64,000 bases of DNA from JAHDCJ01 sp039028895 (GCA_039028895.1 JBCCHF010000024.1:1-64000); one strand, 5' to 3'; positions 26,568-36,466 are shown, counted from the first letter of the stretch. Translations and numbers: made by a program. Notes: generated by a model not told the origin, from the sequence alone.

Positions 26568-26620
26568 CCTGCCAGCAAAAGCCTGGAATCAAGAACTTCA
26601 ACCAAAGAAAAAATAATCTA

Positions 26621-28480
26621 ATGAAGAAAGAAACGATCCCTACTTCAAAGACCATTACACGTGACCCTTTTCCAAATTCCAAGAAAATTTATGTAGAAGG
26701 AAAAATTCATGATATCAAAGTGGCAATGCGTGAAATTGAGCTTACACCTACAGTCCAGAAATTCACCTTTGGAGAAGTTGAAGAAAATCCACCGATAACA
26801 GTCTATGATACCAGTGGCCCCTACACCGATCCAAATGTCCATATTGATGTAAGAAAAGGTTTGCCCCGGCTCAGAGAAAAATGGATTCTGGACAGAGGAG
26901 ATGTTGAACAATTGAAGGAAATTACTTCAAAATATGGTCAACTCAGACTGAAAAACGATAAGCTCGATTATCTCCGCTTTGAACACCTGAAAGCGCCGCT
27001 TAAAGCTAAAAAAGGGAAGAAGGTGACACAACTGTATTATGCTCGCCAGGGCATCATCACACCCGAGATGGAATATATCGCTATTCGCGAAAACCAGCGA
27101 ATAGATGAGCTTAACGCTATAGCAAAACAACATCCAGGACAAAGTTTCGGAGCAAATACTCCAAAAAGTCACATTACCCCTGAATTCGTCAGAAAAGAAG
27201 TTGCTGAAGGCCGCGCAATCATTCCTGCCAATATCAATCATCCAGAGATTGAACCTATGATCATTGGCCGTAACTTCCTGGTAAAGATCAATGCCAATAT
27301 CGGTAACTCAGCCGTGACTTCAAGTATCGAAGAAGAGGTTGAAAAAGCCGTTTGGGCATGTCGCTGGGGAGCGGACACTATCATGGACCTTTCTACCGGT
27401 AAAAACATCCACGAAACACGCGAATGGATCATCAGAAATACGCCTGTTCCAGTAGGGACTGTTCCGATTTACCAGGCACTCGAAAAGGTAAATGGGAAAC
27501 CTGAAGACCTGACATGGGAAATTTTCCGCGATACACTAATCGAGCAAGCAGAACAAGGTGTCGACTATTTCACCATCCATGCAGGGGTATTGCTACGTTA
27601 TATTCACCTTACAGCAAAAAGAGTCACCGGAATCGTTTCCAGAGGTGGTTCGATTATGGCCAAATGGTGCCTGGCGCACCACAAAGAGAATTTCTTGTAC
27701 ACCCACTTTCATGAAATCTGTGAGATCATGGCGGCTTACGACGTTTCTTTTTCATTGGGTGATGGACTAAGACCTGGCTCAATTGCCGATGCCAACGATG
27801 AAGCCCAATTCGCAGAACTAAAAACTCAGGGTGAACTGAATCAGATTGCATGGGATCACGATGTCCAGGTGATGAATGAAGGGCCGGGTCACGTGCCAAT
27901 GCAACTGATCAAAGAGAATATGGAAAAGCAACTGGAATGGTGTAAAGAAGCTCCATTTTACACGCTTGGGCCATTAACCACTGATATTGCACCAGGTTAC
28001 GATCATATTACTTCTGGAATAGGAGCAGCGATGATTGGCTGGTTCGGTACGGCTATGTTATGTTATGTAACGCCTAAGGAGCATTTGGGCCTTCCCAATA
28101 AAGAAGATGTTAAGCGAGGTGTGATCACCTACAAAATAGCTGCACATGCCGCTGATCTTGCCAAAGGCCATCCAGGAGCCCAGGTTCGGGATGATGCGCT
28201 TAGCAAGGCAAGATTCGAGTTCCGATGGAAAGACCAGTTTAACTTGTCGCTTGATCCTGATACTGCAAAGGAGTATCACGATGCTACCTTGCCTAAGGAA
28301 AATGCTAAAGTCGCCCATTTTTGTTCAATGTGCGGACCGAAATTCTGCTCGATGAAGATCACACAGGATATCAGGGAATATGCCGCCGAAAAAGAATTAA
28401 CCGAAAATGAAGCCATTGAAAATGGTATGGAGGAAAAATCCAAGGAGTTTATTGACAAAGGTTCTGAGATTTATCATTAA
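26621..28480 (+). CDS. thiC: Phosphomethylpyrimidine synthase ThiC
   Basis: 619 residues. ThiC is a radical SAM enzyme that rearranges aminoimidazole ribotide into HMP phosphate for the pyrimidine half of thiamine. The typical start TRDPFPNSKKIYVEG, the central GADTIMDLSTG and YFTIHAGVLLRY, the SRGGSIMAKWCL and EGPGHVP motifs, and the C-terminal cluster ligands CSMCGPKFCSM are all intact. An ATG at 26564 overlapping thiS stop (ATGA) is in frame and would add 19 residues of no family resemblance; I prefer 26621, where MKKETIPTSKTITRDPF matches the family. Second gene of the riboswitch-led operon. Confidence 0.96.
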   Translation: MKKETIPTSKTITRDPFPNSKKIYVEGKIHDIKVAMREIELTPTVQKFTFGEVEENPPITVYDTSGPYTDPNVHIDVRKGLPRLREKWILDRGDVEQLKEITSKYGQLRLKNDKLDYLRFEHLKAPLKAKKGKKVTQLYYARQGIITPEMEYIAIRENQRIDELNAIAKQHPGQSFGANTPKSHITPEFVRKEVAEGRAIIPANINHPEIEPMIIGRNFLVKINANIGNSAVTSSIEEEVEKAVWACRWGADTIMDLSTGKNIHETREWIIRNTPVPVGTVPIYQALEKVNGKPEDLTWEIFRDTLIEQAEQGVDYFTIHAGVLLRYIHLTAKRVTGIVSRGGSIMAKWCLAHHKENFLYTHFHEICEIMAAYDVSFSLGDGLRPGSIADANDEAQFAELKTQGELNQIAWDHDVQVMNEGPGHVPMQLIKENMEKQLEWCKEAPFYTLGPLTTDIAPGYDHITSGIGAAMIGWFGTAMLCYVTPKEHLGLPNKEDVKRGVITYKIAAHAADLAKGHPGAQVRDDALSKARFEFRWKDQFNLSLDPDTAKEYHDATLPKENAKVAHFCSMCGPKFCSMKITQDIREYAAEKELTENEAIENGMEEKSKEFIDKGSEIYH

Positions 28481-29211
28481 TGACTTACGCCTTGACCATA
28501 GCAGGCCATGACCCCAGCGGGGGAGCCGGACTTACAGCCGATCTAAAAACTTTCGAAGCCCATGGCATTTATGGGTTCTCGGTTTGTTCGGCTATTACTG
28601 TCCAAAATGACATGGATTTTGATATGGTAGAATGGGTGGATGGTAGTCTGATCAAGAAACAGATAGCCATTTTGTTTGAACGATTTCAAATTGGTTTCAT
28701 CAAAATTGGGATCATCAAAAATTTTGAAACTCTCAATGAAATCCTCGATTTCTTGCTTATGAAAAATCCAAAGATCAAGATCGTATGGGATCCTGTTTTG
28801 AAAGCTTCTGCAGGCTTTGAATTTCATAAGGCGATAAATGAACCACTGCTACTTCAAATACTGGAGAAGTGCTATCTGACTACACCCAACAAAGAGGAAT
28901 GGGGAACCCTTTTTTATTCCCTTACGGGGAATAGGACCCCGGCCAACAAGACCAACGTCTTGGTCAAAGGTGGCCATGACATCGGTGACGATGCAGTCGA
29001 TTTACTTTACAAAGATGGCGTGATCCTTCCTATTTCCGGTCCGCGGCTGGAAGGCGATAAACATGGGACTGGATGTGTGCTTTCATCGGCAATTACAGCT
29101 AACCTGGCCAATGGAGAAACCCTTGAAACGTCTTGTTATCGGGCCAAGCAATATATTTCAAAGTTTATTTCAAGTAATAATACGCTGTTAGGACAGCATC
29201 ATTATGCATAA
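28480..29211 (+). CDS. thiD: Hydroxymethylpyrimidine/phosphomethylpyrimidine kinase ThiD
   Basis: 243 residues of the ribokinase fold. GHDPSGGAGLTADLKTF at the N-terminus, VWDPVLKASAG, NVLVKGGHD and the anion-hole GTGCVLSSAI near the C-terminus define it. It phosphorylates HMP and HMP-phosphate to HMP-PP. The ATG shares one base with the thiC stop (TAATG) and its end overlaps thiE by eight bases, so coupling within the operon is tight. Confidence 0.94.
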   Translation: MTYALTIAGHDPSGGAGLTADLKTFEAHGIYGFSVCSAITVQNDMDFDMVEWVDGSLIKKQIAILFERFQIGFIKIGIIKNFETLNEILDFLLMKNPKIKIVWDPVLKASAGFEFHKAINEPLLLQILEKCYLTTPNKEEWGTLFYSLTGNRTPANKTNVLVKGGHDIGDDAVDLLYKDGVILPISGPRLEGDKHGTGCVLSSAITANLANGETLETSCYRAKQYISKFISSNNTLLGQHHYA

Positions 29212-29860
29212 ACAAATTGCACATTTCCATTATCTCACCCAGGATATACCCGGTGTAGGACACGAGACTTTGGCTGAACTGGCTTGTAAAGGGGGCGTAG
29301 AATGGGTTCAGTTGAGGGTGAAAGAGCAAGGCTACGAAGATTGGCTGGACACCGCCTGGGAAGTAAAAAAGATTTGCAACAGGTTTGGCGCAAAGCTGAT
29401 TATCAATGATAACATTGAAATAGCAAGGGAGGTAGGAGCAGATGGAGTACATCTCGGTAAAAATGACTTTCCCCCGGCAATGGCCAGAATGGCTTTAGGC
29501 CCATCAAAGATTATCGGTGGTACAGCGAATACCTTTGAAGATATTCAGATGCTGCATTTAGCGGATGTTGACTATATCGGTCTTGGCCCTTTCCGGTTTA
29601 CCGAAACAAAAAAGAACCTCAGTCCTCAACTTGGAATTGATGGGTACAGGACATTGGCCGAACGCTGTAAAACAGCTGATCTGAACTTGCCACTAATTGC
29701 TATTGGTGGCATAAAAACCAAAGACATCAATGGTCTTTTGGAGGCAGGTGTGCATGGTGTAGCGATTTCCTCAGGTATAAATAAAAGTGATGCACCTTCA
29801 AAACAGGCTGCTAATTTTATTAATCAAATTCAACATTATTATTCAGCTTTGAATACCTAA
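29204..29860 (+). CDS. thiE: Thiamine phosphate synthase ThiE
   Basis: 218 residues, TIM barrel. EWVQLRVKEQG, LIINDNIEIAREVGADGVHLG, the phosphate-binding YIGLGPF and AIGGI, then GVHGVAISSGI are typical. It joins HMP-PP to the thiazole phosphate. Overlaps the end of thiD by eight bases. A diverged second ThiE-like gene lies at 46653. Confidence 0.94.
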   Translation: MHKQIAHFHYLTQDIPGVGHETLAELACKGGVEWVQLRVKEQGYEDWLDTAWEVKKICNRFGAKLIINDNIEIAREVGADGVHLGKNDFPPAMARMALGPSKIIGGTANTFEDIQMLHLADVDYIGLGPFRFTETKKNLSPQLGIDGYRTLAERCKTADLNLPLIAIGGIKTKDINGLLEAGVHGVAISSGINKSDAPSKQAANFINQIQHYYSALNT

Positions 29861-29898
29861 GAAACGGGTAGTTCGGAAGCTATATTAAAATTGGAATT

Positions 29899-30675
29899 TT
29901 GGAAACATTAAAAATTGCAGATAAAACTTTTAACTCCAGGTTGTTTACAGGAACTGGGAAATTCAGCTCAAACCAATTGATGCAGGAAGCGCTGGTCAGG
30001 TCTGGCTCAGAATTGGTAACTGTAGCCCTAAGAAGAGTTGATGTCAATGATGACACCGATGACATTCTGAAACACCTCGATCACGATCAATTCAGCCTTT
30101 TGCCAAATACATCAGGTGTAAGAAATGCCAAAGAAGCCGTATTCGCTGCCCAATTAGCCAGGGAAGCTCTTGAGACGAATTGGCTAAAATTGGAAATCCA
30201 CCCAGATCCCAAATACCTGATGCCTGATCCGCTTGAAACACTGAAAGCCGCTGAAGAACTGGTAAAGCTTGGTTTTATCGTACTGCCTTATTGCCATGCC
30301 GATCCAGTGTTATGTAAGCAACTCGAAGAAGCTGGGACAGCAGCAGTCATGCCGCTAGGGTCACCAATTGGTAGTAACAAAGGGCTTGCTTCAAGGGATT
30401 TCCTGGAGATCATCATCGAACAGGCAAATGTGCCAGTAGTAGTTGATGCGGGTATCGGTGCACCATCTCATGCAGCAGAAGCGATGGAAATGGGAGCCGA
30501 TGCAGTTTTAGTAAATACAGCAATAGCAGTTGCTGGCGATCCCGTAAGGATGGGTGAAGCTTTTATGCTGGCAGTTCAGGCAGGAAGAATAGCGTTTGAA
30601 GCAAAACTTGGCAAAAAAGCAGACCATGCAGTAGCCTCCAGTCCGTTGACCGCTTTTTTAGAAGACAACAAATAA
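29899..30675 (+). CDS. thiG: Thiazole synthase ThiG
   Basis: 258 residues. RLFTGTGKFSSNQLMQEAL, VTVALRRVDVND, LLPNTSG.RNA, the Lys in WLKLEIHPDPKYLMPD that forms the imine with the sugar substrate, AAVMPLGSPIGSNKGL and VDAGIGAPSHAAEAMEMG are intact. It condenses deoxyxylulose phosphate, dehydroglycine and ThiS-carried sulfur to the thiazole. The start appears to be TTG at 29899; no in-frame ATG or GTG sits nearby and the family's N-terminus METLKIADKTF begins exactly here. Confidence 0.95.
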   Translation: METLKIADKTFNSRLFTGTGKFSSNQLMQEALVRSGSELVTVALRRVDVNDDTDDILKHLDHDQFSLLPNTSGVRNAKEAVFAAQLAREALETNWLKLEIHPDPKYLMPDPLETLKAAEELVKLGFIVLPYCHADPVLCKQLEEAGTAAVMPLGSPIGSNKGLASRDFLEIIIEQANVPVVVDAGIGAPSHAAEAMEMGADAVLVNTAIAVAGDPVRMGEAFMLAVQAGRIAFEAKLGKKADHAVASSPLTAFLEDNK

Positions 30676-30720
30676 CTGCTCTTAATTGCAGATTGAAAAT
30701 ATAAAATTGAAAAAGTAAAA

Positions 30721-31851
30721 GTGTTTAGCGAAGTATTTGACAAACACGATTGGGAAACCATAAAAGACAGCATTTATGCCAAAACGGTGGATGATGTCGA
30801 AACTGCTCTCAACAAAGATGGCCGCAGGAGTATTGAGGACTTTAAAGCCCTGATTTCCCCCGCGGCAATGCCATACCTTGAACAGATGGCTGTTTTAAGT
30901 CAGCAACTAACTCAGAAGCGATTCGGAAAGACCATCCAGATGTACGCACCGATGTACTTGTCTAACGAGTGCCAAAACATATGTACTTATTGTGGTTTTA
31001 GCCTCGATAATAAGATTCCAAGAACGACGCTGTCAGGTGCACAGATATTAACCGAAGCATTAGCCATTAAAGAATTAGGCTATGACCATATCCTGTTAGT
31101 CACTGGTGAAGCCAACAGAACTGTAGGGGTGGAATACATGAAAAATGCCATCAAGATTATCAGACCGCATTTTTCACATATATCACTTGAAGTACAACCT
31201 TTAAACACAAATGAATACTTCGAACTCACAGAACTAGGCCTCAATACTGTCTTGGTCTACCAGGAAACTTACCATAAGGCAGACTACAAAATTCACCATC
31301 CCAAAGGCAGAAAATCCAAATTTTACTATCGACTCGAAACCCAGGATCGGCTAGGGCAAGCTGAAGTCAAAAAGATTGGCCTCGGCGTTTTAATCGGTCT
31401 TGAAGACTGGCGAACCGACAGCTTTTTCACCGCATTACATCTTCAGTATCTCGAAAAAACCTATTGGAAGACGAAGTATTCAATTTCATTTCCCAGGCTA
31501 AGGCCAGCTCAAGGTTACCTTGAGCCCAAAGTCGTCATGAACGATCGAGAACTGGTACAACTCATTTGCGCATACCGCATCTTCAACGAAGAAGTAGAAC
31601 TCTCCTTATCAACCAGAGAGTCAGAGCATTTTCGAAATAACGTCATAAAACTTGGAGTCACTTCTCTTAGTGCAGGCTCCAAGACAAATCCGGGCGGATA
31701 TGCAGTCTACAAACAAGAAAGTCTCGAACAATTCGAAATATCCGACGACCGCAGTCCAGAGGAGATTGCTGAAATGATAAAACAAGCGGGCTACGAACCT
31801 GTGTGGAAAGACTGGGATCACGCATATGACACTTTTGGTGGGGTAGGGTGA
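30721..31851 (+). CDS. thiH: 2-iminoacetate synthase ThiH
   Basis: 376 residues, radical SAM enzyme. NECQNICTYCGF is the CxxxCxxC cluster site; DHILLVTGEANRTVGVEY, NTVLVYQETYHK and STRESEHFRNNVIKLG are ThiH hallmarks. It splits tyrosine to make dehydroglycine for ThiG. The start is GTG at 30721. It is the last gene of the thi operon, followed by intergenic repeat copy B. The strand ends with a normal GGVG terminus, so the gene is complete. Confidence 0.95.
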   Translation: MFSEVFDKHDWETIKDSIYAKTVDDVETALNKDGRRSIEDFKALISPAAMPYLEQMAVLSQQLTQKRFGKTIQMYAPMYLSNECQNICTYCGFSLDNKIPRTTLSGAQILTEALAIKELGYDHILLVTGEANRTVGVEYMKNAIKIIRPHFSHISLEVQPLNTNEYFELTELGLNTVLVYQETYHKADYKIHHPKGRKSKFYYRLETQDRLGQAEVKKIGLGVLIGLEDWRTDSFFTALHLQYLEKTYWKTKYSISFPRLRPAQGYLEPKVVMNDRELVQLICAYRIFNEEVELSLSTRESEHFRNNVIKLGVTSLSAGSKTNPGGYAVYKQESLEQFEISDDRSPEEIAEMIKQAGYEPVWKDWDHAYDTFGGVG

Positions 31852-31861
31852 TTGGTTAATT

Positions 31862-31992
31862 GTTGATAGGTTGCAGTTCGCAATACTTAATCTGCAATTT
31901 CACATTTAGTTGAAAGATTTTAGACTCAATATTTCGAACTATTCAAAATTGCCATTTCCTTAATGTCCGACTGCCGACTGCCGACTGCCGAC
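31862..31992. repeat. Inverted-repeat-bounded intergenic element, copy B
   Basis: The core TCTGCAATTTCACATTTAG and onward matches copy A (22984) over about 110 bp with scattered differences. The right end is a tandem CCGACTG(CCGACTG)n run; the left arm (TTGCAGTTCGC) has decayed. It sits right after thiH and before msrA. The same element in two unrelated intergenic places suggests a dispersed family. Confidence 0.7.
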
Positions 31993-32037
31993 ACCATAAA
32001 AGAACACTTCCGTGAACCATTTGTGATCTTTTGCCTT

Positions 32038-32045
32038 TAGTTTTG
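32038..32045 (+). promoter_or_regulatory. -7 promoter element (TAGTTTTG) of msrA
   Basis: Exact TAnnTTTG match 36 bp before the msrA ATG. A TTTG lies 14 bp further upstream, shorter than the usual -33 spacing. Confidence 0.4.
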
Positions 32046-32080
32046 TATCGTACTTCTATTAGAAACTAAAATGAGTCGAT

Positions 32081-32752
32081 ATGATTAAGAATATAATTAC
32101 CGGTTGTTTGATGATAGGGATGGTGATCAGTGCTTGCTCCCAACCCCAGACAAACCAGGCTAAACTTGTAAAAAACGAAGTTAAACCAATGGAAAATCTT
32201 ATGAATAAAGACCTTGAAATCGCAACCCTTGGTGGTGGATGCTTCTGGTGTGTTGAAGCTGTTTACCAAGATCTCGCAGGCGTGGAAGCAGTTGTTTCAG
32301 GATACTCTGGTGGACATGTGAAAAATCCCACTTATGAGCAGATAACAACCAAAACTACTGGCCACGTTGAAGTGGTACAAGTACATTTTGACCCTAAAGT
32401 GATCGGTTTTGATGAAATTCTGGATGTATTCTGGAGAACCCATAACCCAACCACGCTTGATCAACAGGGTGCAGACAAAGGCCCTCAGTACCGATCAGTA
32501 GTGTTTTACCACAACGATACGCAAAAAGAAATCGCAGAAAAGTCGATGAAGGAGGCTGAAGCTGCAGGCTACTGGCCAGACCCTTTTGTCACAAAGATTC
32601 AGCCGCTTATCAATTTCTATGAAGCGGAAGACTATCACCAGGATTTCTATACAGAGAATCCTAATTACGGGTATTGTGTTTATGTGATTGCTCCTAAATT
32701 GAAAAAATTCAGAAAAGACTTCAGCGGTAAGCTGAAGGAAAATGCACAGTAA
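32081..32752 (+). CDS. msrA: Peptide methionine sulfoxide reductase MsrA, lipoprotein form
   Basis: 223 residues. LGGGCFWCVEAVYQDLAGVE contains the catalytic Cys of the GCFWC motif, followed by GYSGGHVKNPTYE, GHVEVVQVHFDP, FDEILDVFWRTHNPTT and GPQYRSVVFYHN, all MsrA. The N-terminus MIKNIITGCLMIGMVISAC is a lipoprotein signal, so this MsrA repairs oxidised methionine in exported proteins rather than in the cytoplasm. It is a single gene ending in a strong terminator. Confidence 0.94.
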   Translation: MIKNIITGCLMIGMVISACSQPQTNQAKLVKNEVKPMENLMNKDLEIATLGGGCFWCVEAVYQDLAGVEAVVSGYSGGHVKNPTYEQITTKTTGHVEVVQVHFDPKVIGFDEILDVFWRTHNPTTLDQQGADKGPQYRSVVFYHNDTQKEIAEKSMKEAEAAGYWPDPFVTKIQPLINFYEAEDYHQDFYTENPNYGYCVYVIAPKLKKFRKDFSGKLKENAQ

Positions 32753-32784
32753 GATTTGATTGTAAGTGTAATTTAGACAGTTTT

Positions 32785-32820
32785 AAGTGTGGTCAGATTT
32801 ACCTGGCTACACTTTTTTTT
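32785..32820 (+). terminator. Terminator of msrA
   Basis: AAGTGTGGTCAG and CTGGCTACACTT form a 12-bp stem (two G-T pairs) with an ATTTAC loop, followed by a run of eight T. It also sits just downstream of the opposing receptor gene's stop codon. Confidence 0.9.
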
Positions 32821-32831
32821 ACTCTCAACCA

Positions 32832-35468
32832 TCAATACCGAATCTGGTAAGACAAACTAGGCACTGTCGGCAAAACCGAAACAGGAGTTGTTTTCCATTC
32901 CCCATCTTCATTATAAAGCCTGCTATAAGCGGTGTTGCTACGGTTAAATACGTTATAGAGGCTAATCTTTAATTGGTGTTTCAAACGCTTTTTGGTCAGA
33001 GCATAGGTTAGCGCAAGATCAAGTCGATGATATGGAGTTGCCCTTATCTCATTTTTTCGTCCTGGCTCAGAAACTTCAATTGGGTAGATATTATTGATAA
33101 AATCCTCCTCGCTGACAATCAGCCTTGGGTTGGCCGAGCCAATCGTCCATGTGGAACTGACAGAGAAGTTTTTGAGGAAGGAGAAGTATCCGAAAATATG
33201 CAGCATATGGCGCCTGTCAATCGAATATGGATAAGTCTGACCAATGTTTAATGAGCTATAGCGTCTTTCCGCCCACGAAGCAGAATAGCTGATCCACCCA
33301 CCACCATGTTTAAAATCTTTTTTCACCATGACTTCCAGCCCATATCCCCAGCCACTGCCACTAACCACTTCATTGTCAATTTGTTGGTCTTCCGAAAGGA
33401 AAGGAATAGAGTCGTTAAGCGCATAGATGTTATCCATAAACTTATGGTAAGCCTCTACACTGAATTCCATTCCATTTGCCGATGAATAGAATAAACCCAC
33501 ATCTGTCTGCCATGAAGTCTGCGGTGGGGCAAATCGATTAGCCGGATACCAGACATCATCAGGGGTACTTAGTCCTGAAACATTAATCTGATGCAGGTAT
33601 TGAACCATCCGGCTTTCGCCGAATACGAAGAGCCATTTGGCTGATAAGCGATAATCGGCCCTGAAACGTGGCTCAACATTAAAAAAACGATTTTCCAGAA
33701 TGGAAAATGATGATAGTCTCAGTCCGGGATAAATCGTAATCTCGTCATTGATCCTAATCTGATCTTCAATGTAAAAATACGATTGTAAACCCTGGTAAGT
33801 TTTGCCTTGTACCTCGTCCAGGAGATCATTGAGATCAAGACTTTCTATAGCAATATTGGTGTCTCTTTGAACAAAAGCAGCTTCAGGAGTAAACTCATGG
33901 TGTGACAGCCCAAATCCAAATTTTATGTAATGGTCCGGACCAGAATTATAGTCGAAATCGATTTTCCCTGAAAAGTCCTGGTTGTCAGTAAACAGGTCGT
34001 AAAAATAATATTGATCACGATTCTCAACCACCTCTTCCGGGATGTCCAAAGTAGCAAGAGCAGCATTTCTGAATTGATACTCGCTGAAAGTTAGCGTTGT
34101 GTTTGAAAACAATTTATCGCTGAAAAGGTGATTCCAACGTAAGGAAACTATATTATTTCCCCAGGTTACATCGTTTGAATATTGGTATTTGGCGATGCGC
34201 TCTAACGGATCGCCAATGATCTGGTAATCCTGACCTACTTCAAACAAGAATTGGTCGCCTCCAGAATAATAACTTAGAAACAGATTATCTCTTTTTGAAA
34301 ATGCAAAATTGGCTTTGAAATTAAGATCGTAAAAATGGTAATCAAATATACCGCGGTCATTATCATAAAAAATATCCTGATTGGCCTGTTCGAGAAAGAA
34401 GTTAGAGTGCGTTCGCCGGAATGTAAGTAATACTGAACCTCTATCTTTTATGAATGGCCCTTCAACTGTTCCATTGAAACTCACCAGGCCAATGGCGGCT
34501 TCTCCTGACCATCGTTTCAAATTACCTTCTCGAGTGTGTACATCAAAAATGGAAGAGATCCGACCACCGTACCGGGCCGAAAATGGTCCTTTGACCAGTT
34601 TGGCAGAGCGGATGGCATTGGTGTTATAGATGGAAAAAATACCCAATAAATGACTGGCATTATATACCGGAACTCCGTCTAACAACATCAGGTTTTGGTC
34701 AGGGTTGCCGCCACGAACATGTAATCCGCCCAGTCCATCGGCCCCGGTTTGCACACCAGGTAACAACATAGCAGTACGAATGACATCCGATTCCCCACCC
34801 AGTTCAGGCTGGATTTTTACCATTTTTGAATTTAAATGATCTTCGGTTACCGATGATCTGTTGTTGTTGGAAGCTGAATTTTTGGGCGTCACTACTACCT
34901 CGATAAGGGTTACCGATTGTTCCAGAGCAATAGACAAGCGGGTGTTCTCACGAAGTTCTAATATGCTGCTGGACGCCTCACTACCCAGGTAGCTGAACAC
35001 GATCTCCTGTTTCCCTTCCGGAAGGGAAATACTAAAAAAGCCGTAAGCATTAGTGATAGTACCTCTATCCAATTTTGGAATGTAAACGTTGGCGCCAATT
35101 AGTTTTTCGCCCGTTTCTGCATCTTCAATAAATCCGCTGATCGTAAATTTTTCTTTCTGTGGAATATCCTCCCTGTATAAGACTACCTGGTCATCTAGGA
35201 GCTTGAAATTGATGCCAGTACCATCCAAAAGATGTTTCAGGATATCAATTCCGTTCACCTGCTTCATGGAGATAGTGACCGGAGGTTTGTTTTCGAAAAA
35301 CCGATTACTGAAGCTAATGTCAATATTGGTGCGCTCAGATAATAACTGAATCACCTCACTAATCGGCATGTTCTTTACATGAAAATCAATAAATTCCCCA
35401 TCGGTCGTTTGGGATAACGCCATATTCCACCACCCACAAAGCAGGATCAGAATAACGGTTTTATTCAT
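32832..35468 (-). CDS. TonB-dependent outer-membrane receptor, FecA type with STN domain
   Basis: 878 residues. After a signal peptide come an STN domain (about 25-100; DFHVKNMPISEVIQLLSERT) that in FecA-type receptors contacts FecR, a carboxypeptidase-regulatory-like domain (about 108-195; GFIEDAETGEKLIGANVYIP), a plug (about 205-330; HVRGGNPDQNLMLLDGVPVY, ARYGGRISSIFDV) and a 22-strand beta-barrel ending in an aromatic SYQIRY. The trio of ECF sigma, FecR and receptor on the same strand suggests ligand binding here signals to the sigma factor. Ligand unknown. Its ATG shares one base with the fecR-like stop. Confidence 0.92.
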   Translation of the reverse strand: MNKTVILILLCGWWNMALSQTTDGEFIDFHVKNMPISEVIQLLSERTNIDISFSNRFFENKPPVTISMKQVNGIDILKHLLDGTGINFKLLDDQVVLYREDIPQKEKFTISGFIEDAETGEKLIGANVYIPKLDRGTITNAYGFFSISLPEGKQEIVFSYLGSEASSSILELRENTRLSIALEQSVTLIEVVVTPKNSASNNNRSSVTEDHLNSKMVKIQPELGGESDVIRTAMLLPGVQTGADGLGGLHVRGGNPDQNLMLLDGVPVYNASHLLGIFSIYNTNAIRSAKLVKGPFSARYGGRISSIFDVHTREGNLKRWSGEAAIGLVSFNGTVEGPFIKDRGSVLLTFRRTHSNFFLEQANQDIFYDNDRGIFDYHFYDLNFKANFAFSKRDNLFLSYYSGGDQFLFEVGQDYQIIGDPLERIAKYQYSNDVTWGNNIVSLRWNHLFSDKLFSNTTLTFSEYQFRNAALATLDIPEEVVENRDQYYFYDLFTDNQDFSGKIDFDYNSGPDHYIKFGFGLSHHEFTPEAAFVQRDTNIAIESLDLNDLLDEVQGKTYQGLQSYFYIEDQIRINDEITIYPGLRLSSFSILENRFFNVEPRFRADYRLSAKWLFVFGESRMVQYLHQINVSGLSTPDDVWYPANRFAPPQTSWQTDVGLFYSSANGMEFSVEAYHKFMDNIYALNDSIPFLSEDQQIDNEVVSGSGWGYGLEVMVKKDFKHGGGWISYSASWAERRYSSLNIGQTYPYSIDRRHMLHIFGYFSFLKNFSVSSTWTIGSANPRLIVSEEDFINNIYPIEVSEPGRKNEIRATPYHRLDLALTYALTKKRLKHQLKISLYNVFNRSNTAYSRLYNEDGEWKTTPVSVLPTVPSLSYQIRY

Positions 35469-36466
35469 TAACAGCTTCCTCCTTTTAATCGAAATGAACG
35501 GTCTGAGATAGTCTCAACTTCCATTTCGAATACGATCCCTATTGTTTCGAGTACCAGGTCAGCACTCTTGTTATTAAATTCAGCTGTGAAAGTACAATCT
35601 TGTAATAACTGATTTTCTACAAATACCTCAATTTTATAAAAGGTTTGAATGACATCCACAACTTCATTGAGCGGGGCATTGTCAAAACTCAGTTTTTTGG
35701 TGTGCCATGCTATATCATTGAAGTCATCATTGATGATTTCCTTTAAATCACTGGAAGACTTGGTGAGGATGCCTGCCTCATTTTTTTCGAGGATGACCGA
35801 CATCTTGCCTGCTTCAGATTCAAAACTAACCTTCCCATCAATTACATGGACGGTCATGGTTGGCTCAGAAGGCATATCGCGAACATTAAAGCTGGTCCCT
35901 AACACCTCAACAATACCGTTTTCAGATGTAACAATGAATGGTTTTTCAGGAAGATGGACAACTTTGAAATAGGCTTCTCCTGACAAGTTAATTTTTCTTT
36001 CCTTGCCGGAAAAAGTGCTCGGGTAATGCAATTCTGAATTACTATTTAACCAAACAATTGTGCCATCATCCAGTTGAATTTCTTTCGTTGCTTTGCTTCC
36101 CGTTTTTTCCGTGATAATAGCCGAATCTTCATCTTCCATCTGATTAATGAGGAAAGCCGAAGCAAGAAGGATAGCAATTGAAGCTACTGCCCAGATCCAT
36201 CTTCTTCGGGAGATCAGGCGTACAACTTTGGAGGTCTTATTTTCAGCTTTGATGGATGCTTCCAATCTGGCATATTCCGTGTTGAGATCGACCTCAGGTT
36301 TACCGTTGAATCCACCACTCAATTCCCATACTTTCCCGACCGATTTGGCTATATTCTTGTTTTCCGGAGATGCAGCTAACCAAATATCCAAAGCTTTTTT
36401 GTCGGTTTCGGAAATCTCACCGACCAGGTCTTTTTGCAAAAGCGATATGTAGTGGTTTTCCTGCAT
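35468..36466 (-). CDS. FecR-type anti-sigma / signal transducer
   Basis: 332 residues. A short cytoplasmic N-terminus, a single membrane helix (about 90-108, WIWAVASIAILLASAFLI), then the periplasmic FecR domain (about 120-215; TIVWLNSNSELHYPSTFSG, GEAYFKVVH, FIVTSENGIVEVLGTSFNV) and a C-terminal STN-like DUF4974 domain (about 250-330) typical of Bacteroidota. It would hold the ECF sigma factor inactive or active depending on the receptor's state. Translationally coupled to the downstream receptor. Confidence 0.92.
   Translation of the reverse strand: MQENHYISLLQKDLVGEISETDKKALDIWLAASPENKNIAKSVGKVWELSGGFNGKPEVDLNTEYARLEASIKAENKTSKVVRLISRRRWIWAVASIAILLASAFLINQMEDEDSAIITEKTGSKATKEIQLDDGTIVWLNSNSELHYPSTFSGKERKINLSGEAYFKVVHLPEKPFIVTSENGIVEVLGTSFNVRDMPSEPTMTVHVIDGKVSFESEAGKMSVILEKNEAGILTKSSSDLKEIINDDFNDIAWHTKKLSFDNAPLNEVVDVIQTFYKIEVFVENQLLQDCTFTAEFNNKSADLVLETIGIVFEMEVETISDRSFRLKGGSC

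Noticed and set aside
26564..26620. Upstream thiC start overlapping the thiS stop
   Set aside because: Possible by coupling, but the 19 added residues do not look like ThiC; kept as an alternative only.
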